A DNA stretch of 7,321 nt, from NCBI GenBank assembly GCA_964469555.1, contig CAYYAQ010000214.1:1-7321 (forward strand). Direction: 5' to 3'. The notes beneath the pieces were generated by a model. The model was not told where the DNA came from. It searched no databases and saw nothing but the letters and a program-made list of their open reading frames with translations. Shown here piece by piece: positions 1-6,250 of this stretch; the stretch's first letter is position 1; the number at the start of each line of letters is the position of its first letter. The position numbers were made by a program, and so were the translations under genes. The stretch comes from CAYYAQ01 sp964469555 (GTDB taxonomy: Bacteria > Planctomycetota > UBA1135 > UBA2386).

Positions 1-1024
1 AAATCACAGCCTCTTCCCGGAGCTTGGGATCCGAACCCCGCAAGACCGCGACGACGTTCGTCGCGAACGCCTTGGGGTCCGTCTTGACGGCGATCTTCAC
101 CGTGCCCTTCGGGGTCTTCAGCTTTTCGAGTTGCTCCTCTGTCTGCGCCACCCGAGCGGTCTCCTCGGTCAGGCCGATGGCCTCGAGGATCGCGATCGAT
201 ACCTTGCGCGACATGTACACGGTCGGCACGCGGGACGACATCATCTTCATCATCGCGCCCATGCTCGACGAACCCTTCATCTCCATCATGTCCTGACCCG
301 GGCCGATCGCCGTGTAGGTCAGCATGTTGGTGACCGCCGAGTTGTCGTCCAGCACGCAAAACAGCGAGACCTTCGCCCCGCGCCGCGCGAGCTTGTCCGT
401 GCGACGCTTCAGGCTGCTGACGAGGAACATTCCCGTCATCATCTGCCGCGCGATGCCGAAATCCGTCGTGGTCTTCGGGAGCTTGATGACGAACACCGGA
501 ATCTTGCCCGTCCAGTCGTCGATCTCGGCGCCCTTCTTGAAGGTCCGGGTGTTCACGAGTCCCGCGTAGACAAACTCCCCCACCGCGACGACCGGATCCG
601 TGGCCTTGCGAAGCGCCGGGATCACCGCGAATCCCGTCGCGAAGGACTCGCTCGCCTGGTCCTCGCCGATCGAGATGCCCGTGGCTTGTGCGTCGAGCGA
701 CGTTCGGGTGAGCGGATACTTCTGGAAGAAGCTGCGCTTGCCGTCCTCGCCTTCGTCGCCGAGCGGCTCGAGACCGAGCGACTCGAAGTGCTTCGCGATG
801 AACGACGCAGCGATCTCCTGCCCGGGGCTGCCGGTGAGACGTCCCTTCAGCTCGTCCGACGACAGGTAGGTCGCCCACTTCATCAGGTCTTCCGCCTGGA
901 TCGTCTGCATGCCGGGCGGTTCCGGGATCTGCTTCTCTACCTGCGCTGGCAGGGGCTTTTCGCCTAGGAGCACGGCGGCGACGCACGAGGCGAGAACTGG
1001 AAGAATGGAGATGGGACGGATCAT
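1..1024 (-). CDS. Exported M28-family metallopeptidase, N-terminal part (cut by left window edge)
   Basis: A continuous minus-strand frame gives 341 residues and runs off the left edge. Residues 1-28 form a signal sequence (basic start MIRP, then a hydrophobic run ISILPVLASCVAAVLLG), so the product is exported. LASC at 11-14 resembles a lipobox, but the hydrophobic run continues past the Cys, so type I cleavage near LPAQ is at least as likely. The segment LTGSPGQEIAASFIAKHFES, followed by LGLEPLGDEG, matches the M28 start, where the chain preceding the zinc site packs. The middle part resembles a PA-type insert (GKIPVFVIKLP, then LARRGAKVSLFCVLDD). The last residues, NVVAVLRGSDPKLREEAVI, match the strand that in this family leads into the first zinc ligand (HYDH); all metal ligands lie outside the window. 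In-frame ATGs also occur at 1054 and 1042; 1024 gives the most ordinary signal peptide. Family call is by motif recall; substrate unknown. Confidence 0.
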   Translation of the reverse strand, partial: MIRPISILPVLASCVAAVLLGEKPLPAQVEKQIPEPPGMQTIQAEDLMKWATYLSSDELKGRLTGSPGQEIAASFIAKHFESLGLEPLGDEGEDGKRSFFQKYPLTRTSLDAQATGISIGEDQASESFATGFAVIPALRKATDPVVAVGEFVYAGLVNTRTFKKGAEIDDWTGKIPVFVIKLPKTTTDFGIARQMMTGMFLVSSLKRRTDKLARRGAKVSLFCVLDDNSAVTNMLTYTAIGPGQDMMEMKGSSSMGAMMKMMSSRVPTVYMSRKVSIAILEAIGLTEETARVAQTEEQLEKLKTPKGTVKIAVKTDPKAFATNVVAVLRGSDPKLREEAVI

Positions 1025-1084
1025 GGCGGAAGATTGGATCATCGCATCGCCCATGTGACCAGGAGAGGGTCAACCCATTCACGA

Positions 1085-1090
1085 TAAGAT
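1085..1090 (+). promoter_or_regulatory. Candidate -10 box (TAAGAT), leaderless-type, for the gene at 1097
   Basis: TAAGAT ends exactly 6 bases before the ATG at 1097, so the expected transcription start would be the A of the start codon. A GGAGG lies between them (1091-1095) but leaves only one base before ATG, too close for normal ribosome binding. No clear -35 box is seen at the 16-18 base distance. The same arrangement recurs before 4768 and 6251/6254. Confidence 0.4.
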
Positions 1091-1096
1091 GGAGGA

Positions 1097-1549
1097 ATGA
1101 GCACTCCGTACGATCCGGAGCACGGGAAACTGCGTCTCCTCGTCGATCACCTGGATTCAGTCCAGGGGGAGATGATCACGAGCGACCTTCGCGACCTGAA
1201 GATCCCTGCCTTACTGCGAAGGCAGTGCGTCACGGTTGAGGACCCGGATACAAAAAAGGCGATCGAAGTCGACACGGAGATGTTCGAGATCCTCGTCCCG
1301 GAAGCGTTCTGGCAGATCTCCTACGAAGTGCTCGACGTGACCCACCTGAAACGCGAAGGCAAAGCGACCACCGCCCAGATCCTCGAGGACCTACACACGT
1401 CGACGGAGCCCGTCGAGACGGACCTGATCGTGGACGGCGCGCCCTTCCTCCGGCGTTCCGGAATCATCGGTCGCTGGATGCTCCGGATCTATATCTGCGC
1501 GGCAGGGATCGCCCTCGTCGTGCTCGTGTGGCACGTCTTCGTCAGCTAG
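1097..1549 (+). CDS. Unrecognised 150-residue protein with a C-terminal membrane anchor
   Basis: I do not recognise this protein. Residues 1-120 are soluble and mixed acidic/basic, with no signal peptide. Residues about 127-149 are a single hydrophobic segment (starting WMLRIYICAAG and ending at HVFVS), preceded by positive charges (FLRRSGIIGRW). This gives a tail-anchored topology with the main domain in the cytoplasm. The soluble part contains IPALLRRQCVTVEDPDTKKA and then EVDTEMFEILVPEAFWQISY, which looks like a small alpha/beta fold, but no catalytic motif is visible. Codons are G/C-ending like the neighbours, and no overlapping frame is a better candidate. The gene is divergent from the peptidase (72 bp apart) and ends 16 bp from the stop of the large convergent minus-strand gene. 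The ATG at 1097 is chosen because a TAAGAT box lies 6 bases upstream; the next Met is residue 26. Confidence 0.75.
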   Translation: MSTPYDPEHGKLRLLVDHLDSVQGEMITSDLRDLKIPALLRRQCVTVEDPDTKKAIEVDTEMFEILVPEAFWQISYEVLDVTHLKREGKATTAQILEDLHTSTEPVETDLIVDGAPFLRRSGIIGRWMLRIYICAAGIALVVLVWHVFVS

Positions 1550-1568
1550 TTGTCGGACAGGACAGCTA
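1547..1568. terminator. Stop-to-stop hairpin between convergent genes
   Basis: Arms TAGTTGTC (1547-1554) and GACAGCTA (1561-1568) pair over 8 bp with one T-G wobble around a 6-base loop. The two arms are exactly bounded by the TAG stops of the plus-strand gene (1547-1549) and the minus-strand gene (1566-1568). No T-run follows on either side, so this is not a classical intrinsic terminator. It may serve both genes or be chance. Confidence 0.35.
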
Positions 1569-4532
1569 ACGCCGGCGGCCCGATCGGCTACCTCGTCCAG
1601 ATCGCCCTTTCCGATCCGGAGTACCCTTGCCTTGCTGCTTCTTCTGATCGCGGAGGAACATGAGCTTCTGGACCTGGGCGAGTCCAGCCTGCACCTTTGC
1701 GAGGTCGACGGCGATCTGCACGACGGGTTGAACGCCAGGAAGGAAGGCGACCTTGACGTTGCCGAGGACGACAGGCACCGACGCCACGCCGGTCCCGCGC
1801 AACCGCAGCACCACCTGGTATTCCCCTTCCTTCATCAGCGACACCAGCACTTCGTCGGTCTCGCGAAGCCATGCACCGCCGCTCTTCGAGAGCTGCGCCC
1901 GGCTGTACGAGCGGCGACGACCGCTGCGCTGATCCCGCACGCTCAGGCTCGTCGGCAGGCCCGTCTTCGCCGTCAATACCATCGACACACGGACCACGAT
2001 GTCCGGACCGACCGCCGCCCGCGCCCCGGGCATCACCAGACGCACGGGAGGAAGCTTGACGAACCGCAACTGGCTGACGCCGTGCGTCACGACCGTGCGC
2101 TGCACCCGGTAGCCCGTGTGGATCTGCACGACTTCCATTTGCGGACTCGCGCTGAAGACCTCGATCTTGTTGCCGTTCCACGGGAAGCCCACGAACTCGG
2201 TCTTGCCGTCCATCCGCGTGACCTGGGCGAGCAGCGGACCCGCCGGACCCTTGATCGATTGACCGTTCTCGTCCACCGCGCTGATCTGGTAGCGGTACAG
2301 AGCTGAGAGGAGATTCAGATTGGCCAGACGAGGGTGCGCGCCACGTTGCCCAGCTTCGAGACGCACGCCATCGATGCGCAGGATCGGATCAGAGAACCCG
2401 GCGACGCGGATGATCACGTTGTAGATCCCCGGTCGGATCTTCGCGACGTAGATGAGGTTCTTGCCGCCGATGGTCCGCACCTGCTCATCGCGCCGGAACT
2501 TGCTGTCCAACGCCGACTCGACGCGAATCTTGACGCTCCGTCGCGGCAACCACTTCGACATCAGCAGCGTTCCGACGAGACTCGCGGTGCGCTCGAGCGT
2601 CAAGTCGATCTTGCTCCCGCGGAGAACCTCTCGAGATTGCACGGTGAAGTGGTTTCGCGCGGTTGCCTCGACGCGGTAGCGACCGGACAGCGGATCGCCG
2701 AACAACTCGAAGCGTCCGCTCTCGTCCGTCCGCGTCGTGACAAACGCCTCGTCGCGCCACTGGGGCTTCGGCGTCTTCCTGCCGACCAGCCGCTCGCGTT
2801 GCAGCTTGACCACCGAGCCCACGACGGGACGCCGCGCGTCGTCGAGGACGGTGCCGCGGACGAACGCACCGAACGCGTCGATCACCACATCGCCGAGGTC
2901 GACCGTCTTGCCGTCTTCCAGCCCTGGTAGCCGCATCACCATGCCTCGCGGCGGCTGCATGTTCTGTTGGCGGATCTCCAGACTGAAGGGCGGCTGGTGC
3001 CGCTTGCCGACCTCGAACATCAGCTGGAACCGGCCCTCCGGATCGAGGGATAGGTCCTCTCCTTCGAGGCGGCCTTCGCGACCGTTGATGAGGAAGGTCG
3101 GGCGATTCCCTTTGAGCGCCTTGCCCTCTGCGTCGATCAGACGACCGCGCAGGATTCCGAACGCGGCTGGTGGAGTGACGTCGATCGTCACCCGCTGACC
3201 CTCGCGACCGGGGCCGGCCACCACGGGCCCGTCCCATGCGAAGTCGCGGTCGTCCAGCCAGACGTGCGGTCGCACGTTCAGGCCCAAACCGACCCAGGGG
3301 AACACGATCGCCTCGCCGTCCTGCTCCTTGCGCGACGGGATGCGGGTCCACGCTGCGACCCCAGCCGCCTGCACCCGCAACTCGGCGTTCGCCGGGTGGC
3401 TGAACGGTCGACCGTCGTGATCGAGCACACGTACGGTGATGCTCCCCATCGGCGGCATCGCCAGTTCGATCGGGGCACTCGGAGTGGGGCGACCCTCGAA
3501 GCGCACGAACACGGGCTCGAGCGTCGGCACCAGAAGGGAAGCCTGGAACTTGTCCGTGTGCTCTCCTCGCCACCATTTTTGCGGCTGGTGACGATAGAGC
3601 TGGAAGTGCTCGATGATGGCGTTGCCACCCTTGTCGGTGGTGCTGCGCACGCGGAGATCCAACGACGTGGGCAGCGGCTGCGCCGCGACCTTCTTGGCTT
3701 TTCTCGCGTCAACGCGGGCACGCGCCTGGAGCCGCTTCAGTTCTTCCATGACCCGGCTGCGCGTCGCCGGGTCTCCGCTGTTGGCCCGCGCGGCGAGCGA
3801 CTTCTGCAGTTGCACCAACTGGGTGCGGTTTCGTGACCAGGTTGCCCGGGGCTTGATGGGGATTCGTTGGTGCACCCCGACTGGCACGCCCGCGACTCCC
3901 TTGCCGGCGCCGTCGACAACTCGCACCGTGAGGCTCTCATCGCGCCCGAGCACGATCGTCTCCACCGGCTTGTGCCGCTGGCGCACGGCGAGGAAACCGT
4001 ACTCGCCCGGGCGTCGGGCGGTGACCATCGCCCACTGACCAACTGGCGGCAGCTTCACGCGTCCCGCGGCGTTCGCGACGAAGCGTTCGCCGTCGCGGAT
4101 CGCGAGTACGCTCCAGTGTTCCGATACACCGTTGTTGCGTCCCCAACCACGCCCTCGACCTCGCTGATTGCCGTTCCGGTTGCCCCGTCCGACGACATCG
4201 GCAAAGAACACCTCGGCGCCCACGGCGGGCACACCCACCCGACCTGCCCACACTTGGATCTCGAAGGGTTTGCCCGGGTCCCCCTCGGCGCCGGCCACCG
4301 CCACTCGCTCACCGAAGTCGAGACCTTCCGGGATTGCGGAACCCGTCCACGGCGCGCTGCCCTCGCCACCATCACCCGCGAGGTCCTCGGCCCCTGATTC
4401 GGCCTCCGGCGCGTTCGCCTCATCGACGAGGATCTCCTCGTAGATGGGTAGATCATCTCCGGTGCGCAGGGCCACGAAGAACGCGACGAACGCAAAAGCG
4501 ACGAACAGCAACAGGAGGAGGGCGTTCTTCAT
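1566..4532 (-). CDS. Large membrane-anchored protein with carboxypeptidase-regulatory-like repeats
   Basis: The product has 988 residues. Residues 1-22 are a strongly hydrophobic anchor (MKNALLLLLFVAFAFVAFFV), followed by an acidic low-complexity linker (about 33-60), so most of the protein should lie in the periplasm or at the surface. Beta-sandwich repeats of the carboxypeptidase-regulatory type are visible: LTVRVVDGAGKGVAGVPVGV (201-220), ITVRVLDHDGRPF (365-377), LRGRLIDAEGKAL (461-473) with DPEGRFQL (497-504), VRGTVLDDARRPVVGSVVKL (558-577) with RTDESGRFEL (601-610), and a further unit from 652 ending PGIYNVIIRVAGF (701-713). An RG/N-rich loop sits at 115-134, a charged probably helical segment at 237-285, and a basic tail at 965-988. 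No enzyme motif is visible. A structural or adhesive envelope role is inference. The ATG at 4532 is chosen because it directly precedes the anchor; the frame is open further upstream to 4748, but those residues look non-coding. No clear ribosome site is present. Confidence 0.85.
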   Translation of the reverse strand: MKNALLLLLFVAFAFVAFFVALRTGDDLPIYEEILVDEANAPEAESGAEDLAGDGGEGSAPWTGSAIPEGLDFGERVAVAGAEGDPGKPFEIQVWAGRVGVPAVGAEVFFADVVGRGNRNGNQRGRGRGWGRNNGVSEHWSVLAIRDGERFVANAAGRVKLPPVGQWAMVTARRPGEYGFLAVRQRHKPVETIVLGRDESLTVRVVDGAGKGVAGVPVGVHQRIPIKPRATWSRNRTQLVQLQKSLAARANSGDPATRSRVMEELKRLQARARVDARKAKKVAAQPLPTSLDLRVRSTTDKGGNAIIEHFQLYRHQPQKWWRGEHTDKFQASLLVPTLEPVFVRFEGRPTPSAPIELAMPPMGSITVRVLDHDGRPFSHPANAELRVQAAGVAAWTRIPSRKEQDGEAIVFPWVGLGLNVRPHVWLDDRDFAWDGPVVAGPGREGQRVTIDVTPPAAFGILRGRLIDAEGKALKGNRPTFLINGREGRLEGEDLSLDPEGRFQLMFEVGKRHQPPFSLEIRQQNMQPPRGMVMRLPGLEDGKTVDLGDVVIDAFGAFVRGTVLDDARRPVVGSVVKLQRERLVGRKTPKPQWRDEAFVTTRTDESGRFELFGDPLSGRYRVEATARNHFTVQSREVLRGSKIDLTLERTASLVGTLLMSKWLPRRSVKIRVESALDSKFRRDEQVRTIGGKNLIYVAKIRPGIYNVIIRVAGFSDPILRIDGVRLEAGQRGAHPRLANLNLLSALYRYQISAVDENGQSIKGPAGPLLAQVTRMDGKTEFVGFPWNGNKIEVFSASPQMEVVQIHTGYRVQRTVVTHGVSQLRFVKLPPVRLVMPGARAAVGPDIVVRVSMVLTAKTGLPTSLSVRDQRSGRRRSYSRAQLSKSGGAWLRETDEVLVSLMKEGEYQVVLRLRGTGVASVPVVLGNVKVAFLPGVQPVVQIAVDLAKVQAGLAQVQKLMFLRDQKKQQGKGTPDRKGRSGRGSRSGRRR

Positions 4533-4542
4533 CGGTCTGAAC

Positions 4543-4561
4543 GGGGCCGCCGACCGGCCCC
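4543..4561 (-). promoter_or_regulatory. GC-rich hairpin in the leader of the large repeat-protein gene
   Basis: GGGGCCG (4543-4549) pairs perfectly with CGGCCCC (4555-4561) around a 5-base loop. In the minus-strand mRNA the hairpin would end 10 bases before the ATG at 4532, where a ribosome normally lands. It could reduce or gate translation. Whether the transcript includes it depends on an unknown start site. Confidence 0.35.
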
Positions 4562-4733
4562 CGTGAATCACGTCATCGGAAGGCAGTCGGCCCCATGGGT
4601 GAAGCATCTCAACTACGAGCCGGTCTGTGGAGTCGTCAGCACAAAAATACGGGGCGGCGCAGTTTTCCCGGTGCCGTCGATGGAAGGGCGACGCGAGCCT
4701 CCCGTCGGGCCTGCCGCAAAACCGCGAGACCAC

Positions 4734-4761
4734 TCGACTGCCGGCCACTGCGCTCTAACAT
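4734..4761 (+). promoter_or_regulatory. Candidate sigma-70-type promoter for the HIT/kinase pair
   Basis: TCGACT (4734-4739) resembles a -35 box (four of six matches to TTGACA), followed after 16 bases by TAACAT (4756-4761) as -10. The -10 ends 6 bases before the ATG at 4768, so the transcript would begin at or next to the start codon. No Shine-Dalgarno sequence precedes the ATG. Confidence 0.5.
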
Positions 4762-4767
4762 CCCCGG

Positions 4768-5103
4768 ATGCCTGAAGACTTCTACTGCGACAAAGTGCTT
4801 AGTGGTCGCACCTCGGTCGAAGTCGTTCGGGAGACGGAGCGGGTGCTCGCGTACCACCACACTCGTCCATTCTGGCCGGTCCACATCGTCGTGATTCCCA
4901 AGTTCCACGTGCCATCTCTCACCGATCTCGGCGAATCCGACCCTTCGATCCTCGACGACCTCATGGCCGTCGTCCGTGAGGTCGCGGCCGAGGTCGCCCA
5001 ACGCCACGGCGCGGCCCGCGTGCTCACGAACCTCGGCGACTACCAGGATTCCAAGCACCTCCACTTCCACGTCAACTTCGGCCCACCCGTTGAACATGCG
5101 TAG
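4768..5103 (+). CDS. HIT-family (histidine triad) nucleotide-binding protein, HINT-like
   Basis: The 111-residue product has the HINT layout: a start segment FYCDKVLSGRTSVEVVRETE, the strand pair VLAYHHTRPFWPVHIVVIPK typical of HIT domains, and the histidine triad HLHFHV (H97, H99, H101), with H99 expected to be the nucleophile. Length fits single-domain HINT proteins (about 105-140 residues). Known members hydrolyse nucleoside phosphoramidates or related nucleotide conjugates in the cytoplasm. The larger HIT superfamily also contains nucleotidyl transferases such as GalT, but this protein is too short to be GalT. Only one cysteine (C7) is present, so the CxxC zinc pair seen in some relatives is absent. 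The gene overlaps the downstream kinase start by 8 bp (ATG at 5096 before TAG at 5101-5103), so co-expression and translational coupling are likely. The exact substrate is unknown. Confidence 0.9.
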   Translation: MPEDFYCDKVLSGRTSVEVVRETERVLAYHHTRPFWPVHIVVIPKFHVPSLTDLGESDPSILDDLMAVVREVAAEVAQRHGAARVLTNLGDYQDSKHLHFHVNFGPPVEHA

Positions 5104-6175
5104 CGTCACCCCCGAGGGGTTGAGGGAAGCGATCGACCGGTTCCGGATAGACGGTGAGTTCATCGGCGTACGCGCACTGCCGCGCGGCCACATCCACGAC
5201 ACGTTCGTGTCGCAGTGGCTCGTCGACGGAAACACCCGGCAGTTCATCCACCAGCGGCTGAACAACGAGGTTTTTCCCGACCTCGACCTCCTGATGTCCA
5301 ACATCCACAAGGTCAGCGACCACATGGTCGCACGCCTTGGTGAGAACGGCGCCGACGGGTTCGAGATCATGCGCCTGGTGCCCAACAGGAACGGAAATCC
5401 CTATGCGAGCACGAACAGTGGCGCCTGGCGCACCTACATCTTCATCGAGAACACCGAATCGTTCGATCGGTGCCAGAGCACGGAACAGGCATTCGAGGCG
5501 GCGCGGGCGTTCGGTTGGTTCCAAGTCCAGTTGCACGACCTCCCCGCCGTCGAACTCGGTGAGACCCTGAAGAACTTCTTCAGCTCTCCTCACCGCTACA
5601 GCCAGTTCGAGGCGGCGTTCGAGAACTGCAGCGAAGAGAGGCGTGGGTTCGCGGCAAGCGCAATCCGCTTCGCCATCGAACGGCGGGAGATGGTGGACGT
5701 GATCGCCCGGAAGCTCGAATCCGGCGAGATCCCGACGCGCGTCGTGCACGGCGACACGAAGCTGAACAACATCCTGTTCGACCGCGAAACGGGCAGGGCC
5801 AAGGGGATCGTCGACCTCGATACCTGCATGGCGGGTTACTCGCTCTACGACTTCGGTGATCTCGTGCGATTCACCGCGGCGACCAGCGCCGAGGACGAAA
5901 CCAACCTCAGCCGCGTGGGCACCGACATCCAGATGTACAAAGCCCTCTCCGAGGGATACCTCTCGACGGCCGGCGAGTTCTTGACCGATACCGAGGTGGC
6001 GTTGATGCCGTTCGCGGCGCGGTTGGTCACGTTCACGATCGGGCTACGATTCCTCGCCGACTATCTGGCCGGAGACCACTACTTCAAGATCGATCGGACG
6101 AACCACAACCTCGACCGCGCCCGGGTCCAATTCGGCATGGTCGAAGACATGGAGCGTCACGCGGACCAGTTCTGA
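5096..6175 (+). CDS. APH-fold phosphotransferase resembling N-acetylhexosamine 1-kinase (NahK-like)
   Basis: The product has 359 residues, about the length of characterised NahK proteins. The N-lobe shows PRGHIHDTF (29-37), the glycine-rich nucleotide loop of this family, and FIHQRLNNEVFPDLDLLMSN (50-69), which matches the NahK pattern of a QR-N-x-VF-x-D segment. The C-lobe carries the APH catalytic loop VVHGDTKLNNILFD (216-229; D220 the likely base, N225 metal-binding), the metal motif VDLDT (239-243) and DFGDLVRF (252-259). Known relatives phosphorylate the anomeric oxygen of N-acetylhexosamines using ATP, giving sugar-1-phosphates in the cytoplasm. Other APH-fold branches act on choline, homoserine or antibiotics, but the HGDTKLNN plus VDLDT plus DFGD combination favours the sugar-kinase branch. 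Start at ATG 5096 gives a normal N-terminus; the frame extends upstream inside the HIT gene without homology. No ribosome site is visible, which fits translational coupling to the HIT gene. Confidence 0.85.
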   Translation: MRSVTPEGLREAIDRFRIDGEFIGVRALPRGHIHDTFVSQWLVDGNTRQFIHQRLNNEVFPDLDLLMSNIHKVSDHMVARLGENGADGFEIMRLVPNRNGNPYASTNSGAWRTYIFIENTESFDRCQSTEQAFEAARAFGWFQVQLHDLPAVELGETLKNFFSSPHRYSQFEAAFENCSEERRGFAASAIRFAIERREMVDVIARKLESGEIPTRVVHGDTKLNNILFDRETGRAKGIVDLDTCMAGYSLYDFGDLVRFTAATSAEDETNLSRVGTDIQMYKALSEGYLSTAGEFLTDTEVALMPFAARLVTFTIGLRFLADYLAGDHYFKIDRTNHNLDRARVQFGMVEDMERHADQF

Positions 6176-6240
6176 ACGTGGATTTGTCCCAGCGATCCCG
6201 GTGAAGGTGCAACTCCGCACAGCATGTGAGCAACTGTCGG

Positions 6241-6246
6241 TAGGAT
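6241..6246 (+). promoter_or_regulatory. Candidate -10 box (TAGGAT) for the msrA lipoprotein gene
   Basis: TAGGAT ends 4 bases before ATG 6251 and 7 bases before the adjacent in-frame ATG 6254. The second ATG would fit a transcription start at the start codon. No good -35 box is seen. The 75-bp gap after the kinase stop (6176-6250) suggests msrA has its own promoter and is not part of the HIT/kinase operon. Confidence 0.35.
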
Positions 6247-6250
6247 CTGC

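Larger units (their letters stand above)
4533..4767. promoter_or_regulatory. Divergent control region between the repeat-protein gene and the HIT gene
   Basis: This 235-bp gap separates two divergent start codons. It holds a promoter for the HIT gene at its right end. Near its left end, upstream of the minus-strand start, are a GC hairpin (4543-4561) and a short palindrome, CGTGA-A-TCACG (4562-4572), that could be an operator. I found no clear minus-strand promoter. A minus-strand open frame continues through it from the large gene, but its composition and lack of hydrophobic signal argue against coding. Confidence 0.5.

Noticed and set aside
131..967. Long plus-strand open frame of 278 codons
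   Set aside because: It lies opposite the peptidase gene and its translation is rich in Arg, His, Leu and Asp without any domain pattern; the minus frame has the signal peptide and M28 motifs.
1091..1095. GGAGG as ribosome binding site for the gene at 1097
   Set aside because: Only one base separates it from the ATG, far below the usual 5-9 bases; the next in-frame ATG is too far downstream.
2485..3576. Long minus-strand open frame inside the large repeat-protein gene
   Set aside because: Its translation is dominated by Arg, Pro, Gly and Ala, a typical frame-shifted shadow in G/C-rich coding DNA; the overlapping frame carries the beta-sandwich repeats.
4533..4748. N-terminal extension of the repeat protein starting at 4748
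   Set aside because: The extra 72 residues show no domain or signal and would bury the hydrophobic anchor internally; ATG 4532 directly precedes the anchor.
4976..5095. N-terminal extension of the kinase inside the HIT gene
   Set aside because: The residues are Arg/Ser/Thr-rich shadow of the HIT coding sequence; ATG 5096 gives a family-like N-terminus and length.
5072..5749. Minus-strand open frame opposite the kinase
   Set aside because: No domain pattern, and the plus strand has clear kinase motifs through the whole stretch.
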